64,000 nt of DNA from Pseudomonas kielensis (lineage in GTDB: Bacteria > Pseudomonadota > Gammaproteobacteria > Pseudomonadales > Pseudomonadaceae): the NCBI RefSeq assembly GCF_014236655.1, contig NZ_JACMYG010000001.1:310001-374000 (forward strand), in the 5' to 3' direction. Within the stretch, counting starts at the first letter, position 1; each line of letters opens with the position of its first letter. The translations under genes were made by a program, and so were the position numbers. The notes under the pieces are model-generated. The model was not told the origin of the DNA. It made no database searches and saw only the letters and a program-made list of their open reading frames with translations. This document shows, one piece after another, positions 48,473 through 56,283 of this stretch.

Positions 48473-49257
48473 CCGAAAAAAACCGCGACGCCTACTATTG
48501 GCGCCTGCTGGCGACGGCTGCCAGCTTTGCCCTGTTCGGGCTGGGCGGGCTGTGCCTGCGCCTGGTGGTTTTCCCGGTACTCGGTTGCCTGCCCGGGGAT
48601 GCCCCGACCCACAGGCGGCGGGCTCGCGCGACGGTCAGCCGGCTGTTCTGGCTGTTTGTGCGGTTCATGGCCCGTACCGGCGTGCTGACCTATGACATCC
48701 AGGGCGCAGAACGCCTCGGTCGACCGGGGCAGATGATCATGGCCAATCACCCCTCGCTGATCGACGTGGTGTTTCTGATCGGCCTGGTGCCCCACGCCAA
48801 TTGCGTGGTCAAGCAAAGCCTTTGGCAGAACCCCTTTACCCGCAGTCCGCTACGCTGCACCGAATACATCAGCAATGACGGCAGCATGGACATGCTCGAT
48901 GCCGCCGCCGACGCGCTCAGGAGCGGGCAAACCCTGATCATCTTCCCGGAAGGCACACGCACCCAGCCCGGCCAACCACCGGTCTTGCACCGTGGAGGGG
49001 CGGCCATTGCCCTGCGAGGTGCGAGCATCCTCACCCCGGTGGTCATCAAGGTCAGCCCGACCACCCTGACCAAGGCCGAACCCTGGTACCGGATTCCCAA
49101 GCGCCGCGTGCATTTCAGTTTCCACGTGGGGGCCGATATAGACCCACAAGCCTTCGCCGCGATGGGGCCTGCGCCGCAGGCCTCGCGCAAGCTCAACGAC
49201 TACTTGCATCATTACTTTATTAAGGAGCTCGCCCAAGATGAGCGAACTGCACCGTGA
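48448..49257 (+). CDS. 1-acylglycerol-3-phosphate acyltransferase-like protein
   Basis: The protein starts MDLATQSVTEKNRDAYYWRL, with an N-terminal membrane segment and the PlsC motifs MANHPSLIDVVFL (HxxxxD) and FPEGTRT. Members transfer an acyl chain from acyl-ACP or CoA to a hydroxyl. In aryl polyene clusters such enzymes probably attach the polyene acid to a lipid carrier. It overlaps the gene before by 25 bases and the ACP gene after by 20. Confidence 0.85.
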   Translation: MDLATQSVTEKNRDAYYWRLLATAASFALFGLGGLCLRLVVFPVLGCLPGDAPTHRRRARATVSRLFWLFVRFMARTGVLTYDIQGAERLGRPGQMIMANHPSLIDVVFLIGLVPHANCVVKQSLWQNPFTRSPLRCTEYISNDGSMDMLDAAADALRSGQTLIIFPEGTRTQPGQPPVLHRGGAAIALRGASILTPVVIKVSPTTLTKAEPWYRIPKRRVHFSFHVGADIDPQAFAAMGPAPQASRKLNDYLHHYFIKELAQDERTAP

Positions 49258-49498
49258 GATAAAACTGCTGATCATCGATTCCCTGGGCCTGGAGGATATC
49301 GGTGTCGATGACATTGACGATGAACAGACGCTCTTCGGCGAAGGCCTGGGCCTGGACTCCGTGGATGCCCTGGAGCTGGGCCTGGCCATCCAGAAAAAGT
49401 ACGGCATCAAGATCGATGCCGACGCCAAGGACACCCGCAACCACTTCATCAATGTGGCGAGCCTTGCGGCCTTCGTCACGGCAAAACAGGCAGCTTGA
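49238..49498 (+). CDS. Acyl carrier protein 1 of the aryl polyene pathway
   Basis: The 86-residue protein carries the phosphopantetheine site GLGLDSVDALELGLAIQ with Ser41. The flanking region is acidic, as in ACPs. Two different ACPs in series are characteristic of aryl polyene clusters (ApeE and ApeF in E. coli); which one is which here was not assigned. Confidence 0.88.
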   Translation: MSELHREIKLLIIDSLGLEDIGVDDIDDEQTLFGEGLGLDSVDALELGLAIQKKYGIKIDADAKDTRNHFINVASLAAFVTAKQAA

Positions 49499-49507
49499 GA
49501 CCGGACC

Positions 49508-49762
49508 ATGCAAACTCGTGACGATATTTTCAACACCTTGCGCGATGCCCTGGTCGAACTCTTTGAACTGGATCCGGCGCGCGTGAGCCTTGAATCCAAT
49601 CTGTATCAGGACCTGGAGATCGACAGCATCGATGCCGTCGACCTGATCGACCACATCAAGCGCCAGACCGGCAAAAAGATTGCCGCCGAGGAATTCAAGT
49701 CGGTCCGCACGGTCAGTGATGTGGTCGAGGCGGTCTACCGTCTGGTTCAACCGACAGCATGA
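49508..49762 (+). CDS. Acyl carrier protein 2 of the aryl polyene pathway
   Basis: The 84-residue protein has the phosphopantetheine site DLEIDSIDAVDLIDHIKRQT with Ser40. It follows ACP 1 after nine bases and overlaps the next membrane-protein gene by ATGA. It is distinct in sequence from ACP 1, so the two likely serve different steps such as starter loading and elongation. Confidence 0.88.
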   Translation: MQTRDDIFNTLRDALVELFELDPARVSLESNLYQDLEIDSIDAVDLIDHIKRQTGKKIAAEEFKSVRTVSDVVEAVYRLVQPTA

Positions 49763-50304
49763 GCCCAGTGATCGGCCTAGGCCTGTTGCTCACAGGCCTG
49801 TTGTACCCCTTTGCGGTGTATTACGGCATGGCGCACTTCGCCCCTTGGCAATTCGCCCTGCTGCTGGGCAGCCTGTGGCTGGCCAGGGCCGTGACCGGCA
49901 AACGACGCCCTGGCGACGTGCTGATGGCCGCTGCGGTCCTGCTGTTTTGCCTGCTGCTGGCGCTGTTCGACAGCCCTGGCCTGCTGCGCTGGTACCCAGT
50001 GCTGATCAGCGCGCTGTTGCTGGGGCTGTTCGGCGCGAGCCTGAAGTACGGCCCGCCGATGGTCGAGCGCCTGGCGCGCCTGCGCGAGCCACAACTGCCG
50101 CAAAAAGCCATCCGCTATACCCGCCATGTGACGATTGCCTGGTGCCTGTTTTTCCTGTGCAACGGCCTGTGTGCAGCCGCCCTGACCCTCTGGACACCGC
50201 TGAGTTGGTGGGCGCTGTACACCGGGCTGATTTCCTACGTTTTGATCGGTCTGATGTTTGCCATCGAGTGGCTCATACGACAACGGGTACGAGGCCACCC
50301 ATGA
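49759..50304 (+). CDS. Membrane protein of the aryl polyene cluster
   Basis: The 181-residue protein has about five hydrophobic segments (MSPVIGLGLLLTGLLYPFAV, VLMAAAVLLFCLLLALFDSP, WYPVLISALLLGLFGA and others). Such DUF-type integral membrane proteins (COG4648-like) are regularly found between the ACPs and the adenylation enzyme in aryl polyene clusters. The biochemical role is unknown. Confidence 0.7.
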   Translation: MSPVIGLGLLLTGLLYPFAVYYGMAHFAPWQFALLLGSLWLARAVTGKRRPGDVLMAAAVLLFCLLLALFDSPGLLRWYPVLISALLLGLFGASLKYGPPMVERLARLREPQLPQKAIRYTRHVTIAWCLFFLCNGLCAAALTLWTPLSWWALYTGLISYVLIGLMFAIEWLIRQRVRGHP

Positions 50305-51983
50305 ACTGGATAAAACTTGAGCACCTGCTGCTCAAGGCTCAAACACAACGGGCCGTGACCACCGCCCCGGCGCTCGACCATGCACGCCTGTGCGAACAGG
50401 CGCTGAGTCTGGCTGCCGGCCTGCAGGCCCGCGGCGTACAGCGCATTGCCGTGCACCTGGAAGACGCCGCCGACCTGGCCATCGCCCTGCTCGGCGCCTG
50501 GCGTGCCGGGGTCAGCGTATTGCTGCCCGCCGACCTGCAAGCCCAGACCCGTCAACGCTGGAGCCGCGAAGTCGAGCTGTGGCTGAGCGACCAGCCGGGT
50601 GACGCCTGCCTGGCCGATCTGTGCGCCCCGCCACTGGCGGCCGCCGCCCTGGACCTTGATCGCTGCCAATTGAGCCTGTGCACCTCCGGCTCCAGTGGCG
50701 AACCCAAGCGCATCGACAAGTCCCTGCGCCAACTGGCCAACGAAGTCCAAGCCCTGGAGCAACTGTGGGGCGCGGACCTGGGCGACGCCTGCCTGATTGG
50801 CAGCGTCGCCACCCAGCACATCTACGGCCTGTTGTTTCGCGTGCTCTGGCCGCTGTGTGCCGGGCGCCCGTTCGTGCGCAAGCAACTGGCATTCCCCGAA
50901 GACCTGCAGCGTGCCAGCCGCGAACACCCGGCCTTTGCCTGGGTCGCCAGCCCGGCACTGCTCAAGCGCATGGGCGACAACCTCGACTGGCCGGCCCTGA
51001 GTGCCGTACGCCGGGTGTTTTCTTCCGGTGGTGCGTTACCCGGCGAAGCTGCGCAAACCCTGCATGACCGGCTGCAGCAATGGCCGACGGAAATTCTCGG
51101 CAGCTCGGAAACCGGTGGCATTGCCTGGCGTCAGGGGCACGAACCCTGGCAGCCCTTTACCGGCGTCCAGTTGCGCCAGGACAGCGACGGCGCCTTGCTG
51201 ATCGCCTCGCCCTATCTGCCGCCCGGTCATGTCGAACACAGTGCCGATGCCGCCCGCATCGGCGCGGACGGTCGCTTCGAACTGCTGGGGCGCCTGGACC
51301 GGATCGTCAAACTGGAAGAAAAACGCATTTCCCTGCCCATGCTCGAGCAAGCCCTGGTGACCCACGACTGGGTCGCCGAAGCCCGCCTGGGCGTGGTCCA
51401 GGAAAACCGTGCCTCGCTCGGTGCCGTGCTGGTCCTCAGCGAAACGGGCCTGCATGCCTTGCGCAACATCGGTCGGCGCAACCTGACCCAGGCCCTGCGC
51501 GAACACCTCAACCAGCATTGCGAAACCCTGGCCCTGCCCCGCCGCTGGCGCTTGTTGCGACAACTGCCGATGAATGCCCAGGGCAAACTCGCGCAGAAAA
51601 CCATCGATGCCCTGCTGCTGGCCCCACGCCCCAAGACTCCCGAGGTGCTGGAGCAGAGTGAAGACGAGGGTCAGTGGAGCCTGCAACTGGCCGTGCCCCC
51701 GGACCTGGCCTACTTCAGCGGCCACTTCCCCCTGGCGCCGGTGCTGCCGGGCGTGGTGCAGGTGGACTGGGCCTTGAAGCTGGGCCAGCAGTTGATGAAC
51801 CTGCCGCAAAAGTTTGCCGGCATGGAAGTGCTCAAGTTCCAGCAACTGGTGCGTCCGGGCGATGAAATCCAGCTGCACCTGCGCTTCGACGCAACACGCG
51901 GCAAGCTGTACTTCACCTACCGCAATGCCACTGCCACCTGCTCCAGCGGGCGGATCCTGCTCGAGAGCGCAATTGATGCATAA
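50301..51983 (+). CDS. Adenylation enzyme fused to a hotdog-fold dehydratase (ApeH-ApeI-like fusion)
   Basis: The 560-residue protein has an acyl-CoA-synthetase type AMP-binding domain ([15 protein letters not shown] as the phosphate loop, [45 protein letters not shown]). After about residue 450 comes a FabA/FabZ-like hotdog domain with [20 protein letters not shown], catalytic His475. The adenylation part should activate the aromatic starter acid for loading on an ACP; the hotdog part should dehydrate 3-hydroxyacyl-ACP. In E. coli these are separate proteins (ApeH, ApeI). Overlaps are four bases upstream and eight downstream. Confidence 0.85.
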   Translation: MNWIKLEHLLLKAQTQRAVTTAPALDHARLCEQALSLAAGLQARGVQRIAVHLEDAADLAIALLGAWRAGVSVLLPADLQAQTRQRWSREVELWLSDQPGDACLADLCAPPLAAAALDLDRCQLSLCTSGSSGEPKRIDKSLRQLANEVQALEQLWGADLGDACLIGSVATQHIYGLLFRVLWPLCAGRPFVRKQLAFPEDLQRASREHPAFAWVASPALLKRMGDNLDWPALSAVRRVFSSGGALPGEAAQTLHDRLQQWPTEILGSSETGGIAWRQGHEPWQPFTGVQLRQDSDGALLIASPYLPPGHVEHSADAARIGADGRFELLGRLDRIVKLEEKRISLPMLEQALVTHDWVAEARLGVVQENRASLGAVLVLSETGLHALRNIGRRNLTQALREHLNQHCETLALPRRWRLLRQLPMNAQGKLAQKTIDALLLAPRPKTPEVLEQSEDEGQWSLQLAVPPDLAYFSGHFPLAPVLPGVVQVDWALKLGQQLMNLPQKFAGMEVLKFQQLVRPGDEIQLHLRFDATRGKLYFTYRNATATCSSGRILLESAIDA

Positions 51984-52710
51984 CCCTTGCGCGGTGATCC
52001 CGGTCTACAACCACGAAACCGCCATTGCCCGAGTGGTCGAGGCCCTGCTGGCCGCCGACTTGCCGTGCATCCTGGTGGACGATGCCAGCAGCCCGGCCTG
52101 CGCCGCAGTGCTGGATGCCCTCGGCCAACGGCCCAAGGTGTTTGTCTTGCGCCTGAGCGTCAACCAGGGCAAGGGCGGCGCGGTGATGCACGGCCTGCGC
52201 GAAGCCGCACGCCTGGGCTATAGCCATGCCCTGCAAGTGGACGCCGACGGCCAGCACGACCTGCAGGACGCCGCGCGATTCATCGCCTGCTCCAAAGCCC
52301 ATCCCGAGGCGCTGGTCTGCGGTTACCCGCTGTACGACGCCAGCGTGCCCAAAGGCCGCCTCTATGCGCGCTACCTGACGCATGTGATGGTCTGGATCAA
52401 CACCTTGTCGTTGCAGATCCGCGACTCCATGTGTGGCTATCGCGTCTATCCGCTGCCACCGACCCTGGCCCTGATCGACTCGGCCAACATCGGCCAGCGC
52501 ATGGACTTCGACTCCGACATCCTGGTGCGCCTGGCCTGGCGCAACCAGCCCATGCTGTGGCTGCAAACCCGCGTCCACTACCCGCTGGACGGCGTTTCGC
52601 ACTTTCGCCTGTTCCACGACAACGTGCTGATCACGCGCATGCACACCCGGCTGTTCTTCGGCATGCTACTGCGCTCGCCCGCACTGCTCTGGCGGCGGTG
52701 GCGCCGATGA
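51976..52710 (+). CDS. Family 2 glycosyltransferase
   Basis: The 244-residue protein has [55 protein letters not shown] and LQVDADGQHDLQ, the GT2 dolichol-phosphate-mannose-synthase-like motifs with the DAD metal site. It has no C-terminal membrane segments. In aryl polyene clusters it likely glycosylates the lipid anchor or an intermediate. It begins eight bases before the end of the fusion gene. Confidence 0.88.
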   Translation: MHNPCAVIPVYNHETAIARVVEALLAADLPCILVDDASSPACAAVLDALGQRPKVFVLRLSVNQGKGGAVMHGLREAARLGYSHALQVDADGQHDLQDAARFIACSKAHPEALVCGYPLYDASVPKGRLYARYLTHVMVWINTLSLQIRDSMCGYRVYPLPPTLALIDSANIGQRMDFDSDILVRLAWRNQPMLWLQTRVHYPLDGVSHFRLFHDNVLITRMHTRLFFGMLLRSPALLWRRWRR

Positions 52711-53654
52711 GCGGCAACGCCGATAACAAGCACTGGGCCGACCGCGAGGAGCGCGGCAGCTTCTGGCTGATGAAATTCACCGCCGGCGCCGCCCGCTTGC
52801 TGGGCCGACGCGCATTGAGCCCGCTGCTGTATGGCATCGTCCTGTACTTTTTCCTGTTTGGACGCAATGCCCGCCAGAGCGCCTGGCAGTACCAGCAGCG
52901 CCTGGCCGACTGGAGCGGCCGCGACGACTTGCGCCCCAGTCATTGGCGGGTGTTTGGCCAGTTCATGGCCTTCGCCGACTCGATGCTCGACAAGCTCGAC
53001 GTCTGGAACGGCAAGCTGAGCATCGAGCAGATAGAGATCAACGACCCGGCCCTGCTGCGCAATCAACTGCGCGGTAGCCGCGGGCAACTGCTGGTGGGCG
53101 CCCACCTGGGCAACCTTGAGGTTTGCCGCGCGCTGGCGGAGATCGGCGAGCGGGTCACCATGAACGTACTGGTGCACACCAAGCACGCAGAGCAGTTCAA
53201 CCGCCTGCTGGGAGAAGCCGGGGCCACCAACCTGCGGCTGATCCAGGTCAGTGAGCTGGACCCGCTGACCATGCTGCAACTGCACGAGCGCCTGGAGCGT
53301 GGCGAATGGCTGGCAATCGCCGGTGACCGCGTGCCCCTGCACGGCGGGCGCAGCGTGACCGTGGACTTTCTCGGCCATCCGGCGGCGTTCCCCCAAGGCC
53401 CGTGGTTGCTGGCCGGCTTGCTGAAATGCCCGGTCAATCTGCTGCTGTGCCTGAAACAACCCGCGGGCCACTACCGCCTGACCCTCGAACCCTTCGCCGA
53501 GGCGATCCTGTGGAAACGCAGCGAGCGCGAGCAGGTCATTCATCAGTGGGCTTCCCGTTATGCCGAACGCCTGAGTCACTATTGCCTGCAAGCGCCCCAA
53601 CAATGGTTCAACTTCTACCCTTTCTGGAAAGCCGATGACGACGCCCACGCTTGA
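52707..53654 (+). CDS. LpxL/HtrB-like lysophospholipid acyltransferase
   Basis: The 315-residue protein begins after an ATGA overlap and has a membrane segment (LSPLLYGIVLYFFLFG) and the lipid A acyltransferase-type motif GQLLVGAHLGNLEVCRALAE (HLGNxE), then GDRVPLHGGRSVTVDFLGHP. Such enzymes transfer acyl chains at the inner membrane. The polyene product is thought to be lipid-anchored, so this is a candidate for linking the polyene to its lipid. Confidence 0.85.
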   Translation: MSGNADNKHWADREERGSFWLMKFTAGAARLLGRRALSPLLYGIVLYFFLFGRNARQSAWQYQQRLADWSGRDDLRPSHWRVFGQFMAFADSMLDKLDVWNGKLSIEQIEINDPALLRNQLRGSRGQLLVGAHLGNLEVCRALAEIGERVTMNVLVHTKHAEQFNRLLGEAGATNLRLIQVSELDPLTMLQLHERLERGEWLAIAGDRVPLHGGRSVTVDFLGHPAAFPQGPWLLAGLLKCPVNLLLCLKQPAGHYRLTLEPFAEAILWKRSEREQVIHQWASRYAERLSHYCLQAPQQWFNFYPFWKADDDAHA

Positions 53655-55179
53655 GCCGGTAACCTTCGGCGAACTCCCCCTGCGCATCGAGGACGTGCTG
53701 GCCCTGGCCAACCGCCAGGCCCCTGCGCGGCTGCAAAGCGACAGTGCCTACCGCGAGCGCATCGCCAAGGGCGCCCGGTATCTCGACTCGTTGCTGGACA
53801 AGGAAGGCGTGATCTATGGCGTGACCACCGGTTACGGCGACTCCTGCGTGGTGGCGGTACCGCTGCACCACGTCGAGGCCCTGCCCCGTCACCTGTACAC
53901 CTTTCACGGCTGCGGCCTGGGCCAACTGCTCGACGCCCAGGCCACCCGCGCCGTGCTTGCCGCACGTTTGCAGTCGCTGTGCCACGGCGTCTCCGGGGTG
54001 CGCGTGGAGTTGCTGGAGCGCCTGCAGGCGTTCCTCGACCAGGACATCCTGCCGCTGATCCCGCAGGAGGGTTCGGTGGGGGCCAGCGGCGACCTGACGC
54101 CCCTGTCCTACGTGGCCGCGACCCTGTCCGGCGAGCGTGAGGTGCTATGGCGCGGCGAGCGCCGCACCTCGGCCGAGGTCCACCGCGAGCTCGGCTGGCT
54201 ACCGCTGGTGCTACGCCCCAAGGAAGCCCTGGCACTGATGAACGGCACCGCCGTGATGACCGGCCTGGCCTGCCTGGCCTTCGCCCGCGCCGACTACCTG
54301 CTGCAACTGGCCACGCGCATCACGGCGATGAACGTGGTCGCCCTGCAAGGCAACCCGGAGCACTTCGACGAGCGCCTGTTCGCCGCCAAGCCCCATCCCG
54401 GGCAGATGCAGGTCGCCGCCTGGCTGCGCAAGGACCTGGCGATCGATGCCCCCACCGCGCCCCTGCATCGCCTGCAGGACCGCTACTCGCTGCGCTGCGC
54501 GCCCCATGTGCTGGGCGTGCTGGCGGACAGCCTGAACTGGCTGCGCTCGTTCATCGAGATTGAACTCAACAGCGCCAACGACAATCCGATCATCGACGCC
54601 GAAGCCGAGCGCGTGCTGCACGGCGGGCACTTCTACGGCGGGCACATCGCCTTCGCCATGGACAGCCTGAAGAACCTGGTGGCCAACGTCGCCGACCTGC
54701 TCGACCGCCAGCTTGCCTTGCTGGTGGACGAACGCTACAACCATGGCCTGCCGAGCAACCTGTCGGGCGCCAGCGCCGAGCGGGCCATGCTCAACCATGG
54801 CTTCAAGGCGGTGCAGATCGGCACCAGCGCCTGGACCGCCGAAGCGCTGAAAAACACCATGCCGGCCAGCGTGTTCTCGCGCTCCACCGAATGCCACAAC
54901 CAGGACAAGGTGAGTATGGGCACCATTGCCGCCCGCGACGCGATTCGCGTGCTGGAACTGACCGAGCAGGTCGCTGCCGCCACCTTGCTCGCCGCCCAGC
55001 AAGGGGTCTGGCTACGCGGCCAGGCAGCCGACGCCCGGCCATTGCCGCCGGCACTGGCGGCCATGCACGCGGAACTGGCCAAGGACTTTGCTCCGGTGAT
55101 CGAAGACCGCGCCCTGGAAGGCGAACTGCGCCTGTGCCTGCAACGGATCGGCGAACAACACTGGAGGCTGCATGCGTAG
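53635..55179 (+). CDS. Aromatic amino acid ammonia-lyase (HAL/PAL/TAL family)
   Basis: The 514-residue protein carries the MIO-forming Ala-Ser-Gly at 150-152 in EGSVGASGDLTPLSYVA, the tyrosine of VIYGVTTGYGDSC and the NDNPIIDAE segment of the family. The selectivity position reads LYTFHGCGLG: a His where phenylalanine lyases have Phe or Leu, so tyrosine (or histidine) fits better than phenylalanine. Deamination of tyrosine would give 4-coumarate as an aromatic starter for the adenylation enzyme. It overlaps the previous gene by 20 bases. Confidence 0.88.
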   Translation: MTTPTLEPVTFGELPLRIEDVLALANRQAPARLQSDSAYRERIAKGARYLDSLLDKEGVIYGVTTGYGDSCVVAVPLHHVEALPRHLYTFHGCGLGQLLDAQATRAVLAARLQSLCHGVSGVRVELLERLQAFLDQDILPLIPQEGSVGASGDLTPLSYVAATLSGEREVLWRGERRTSAEVHRELGWLPLVLRPKEALALMNGTAVMTGLACLAFARADYLLQLATRITAMNVVALQGNPEHFDERLFAAKPHPGQMQVAAWLRKDLAIDAPTAPLHRLQDRYSLRCAPHVLGVLADSLNWLRSFIEIELNSANDNPIIDAEAERVLHGGHFYGGHIAFAMDSLKNLVANVADLLDRQLALLVDERYNHGLPSNLSGASAERAMLNHGFKAVQIGTSAWTAEALKNTMPASVFSRSTECHNQDKVSMGTIAARDAIRVLELTEQVAAATLLAAQQGVWLRGQAADARPLPPALAAMHAELAKDFAPVIEDRALEGELRLCLQRIGEQHWRLHA

Positions 55180-55597
55180 CAAAGGAGTGCTGCACCACGA
55201 CACCCAGATCCTCGTGCCGTTCTTTGACGTCGACAGCATGCAGGTGGTCTGGCATGGCCACTACGTGAAGTACCTGGAAATCGCCCGCTGCGCCCTGCTC
55301 GACCGCCTGGGCCACAACTACAACGCGATGCACGATTGCGGCTACGCCTGGCCTGTGATCGACCTGCAGTTGCGCTACGTGCGCGGCGCCGTATTCGGCC
55401 AGACGCTCAACGTGCGTGCCAGCCTGGTGGAGTGGGAAAACCGCCTGAAGATCAACTACCTGATCACCGACCTCGCCAGCGGCGAGCGCCTGACCCGTGC
55501 CTGCACGGTGCAGGTCGCGGTCGACCTGGCCAGCCGCGAGATGCAACTGGCCTCGCCCAAAGTGTTTACCGACGCCGTCACGAGAGCCCTCGAATGA
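55172..55597 (+). CDS. 4-hydroxybenzoyl-CoA thioesterase-like protein
   Basis: The 141-residue hotdog protein has ILVPFFDVDSMQVVWHGHYV then KYLEIAR, the 4HBT signature with the catalytic Asp. In aryl polyene clusters (ApeK type) this would release or edit acyl intermediates. It overlaps the lyase gene by eight bases and its stop overlaps the next gene's start. Confidence 0.88.
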   Translation: MRSKGVLHHDTQILVPFFDVDSMQVVWHGHYVKYLEIARCALLDRLGHNYNAMHDCGYAWPVIDLQLRYVRGAVFGQTLNVRASLVEWENRLKINYLITDLASGERLTRACTVQVAVDLASREMQLASPKVFTDAVTRALE

Positions 55598-56283
55598 TGC
55601 ACACCCCCCCTGTAGGAGCGAGCTCGCTCGCGAAGGTCGTCAACGATAACGCTGCACGCCTGGTATTGCGACGCGTCCTCAGGTTCTTCGCGAGCAAGCT
55701 CGCTCCTACCGGAATGGGGGTATTACTGAGCTTCAGCGCACAGGCATTCGATCTGCAACAACTCAGCACTCAACTGGCCAAACCTGCGGTGATCCACGGC
55801 CAGTTCATTCAGGAAAAACACCTGCGCGCCCTGCCCCAGCCGCTGACCAGCCAGGGCACCTTCGTGCTGGCCAAGGATCACGGCTTGCTCTGGTTGCTCA
55901 AGACACCGCTGCAGCAGGACTACCGCATCAACGCCCAGGGCATCGCCCGGCGTGACGCCAACGGCTGGCACATGCTGCCGGGCAAAAGTGCCGGCGCCGA
56001 GCAGAACCGTTTGTTTCTTGCCGTGCTGCAAGGCGACAGCAGCGGCCTGCAACGGGATTTCGAACTGGCCCTCAGTGGCGATGCCCAGCGCTGGCACCTG
56101 ACCCTGACCCCGCGCTCAGTGCTGCTCAAGCAAGTGTTCCAGCAAATCAACATCGAAGGCGGCGAACTGGTGCAACGCATCGAACTGCTGGAAACCCAGG
56201 GCGACAGCACCTTGCTGCGCATGCCGGACAGCACGGCCGATCAACCCCTAAGTGATGCGGAGCAACATGACTTTGCCCAGTGA
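55594..56283 (+). CDS. LolA-like outer-membrane carrier with a REPIN inside its 5' end
   Basis: The mature part (FDLQQLSTQLAKPAVIHGQF ... LLRMPDSTADQPL) matches LolA-like periplasmic proteins, which carry lipophilic cargo. The first 50 codons are abnormal: MMHTPPVGASSLAKVVNDNA is encoded by REP DNA, and only GVLLSFSAQA remains of the expected signal peptide. The frame stays open through the repeat. An ATG at 55714 would give an 11-residue signal, too short for normal export. It is 229 residues if ATG 55594 is used. Confidence 0.75.
   Translation: MMHTPPVGASSLAKVVNDNAARLVLRRVLRFFASKLAPTGMGVLLSFSAQAFDLQQLSTQLAKPAVIHGQFIQEKHLRALPQPLTSQGTFVLAKDHGLLWLLKTPLQQDYRINAQGIARRDANGWHMLPGKSAGAEQNRLFLAVLQGDSSGLQRDFELALSGDAQRWHLTLTPRSVLLKQVFQQINIEGGELVQRIELLETQGDSTLLRMPDSTADQPLSDAEQHDFAQ
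55611..55709. repeat. REPIN inserted in the LolA-like gene
   Basis: TGTAGGAGCGAGCTCGCTCG followed by CGAA is mirrored by TTCGCGAGCAAGCTCGCTCC followed by TAC, 53 bases further on. This is the REP pair form (GTAGGAGC...GCTCCTAC) of pseudomonads and it lies wholly inside coding sequence. Confidence 0.88.
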
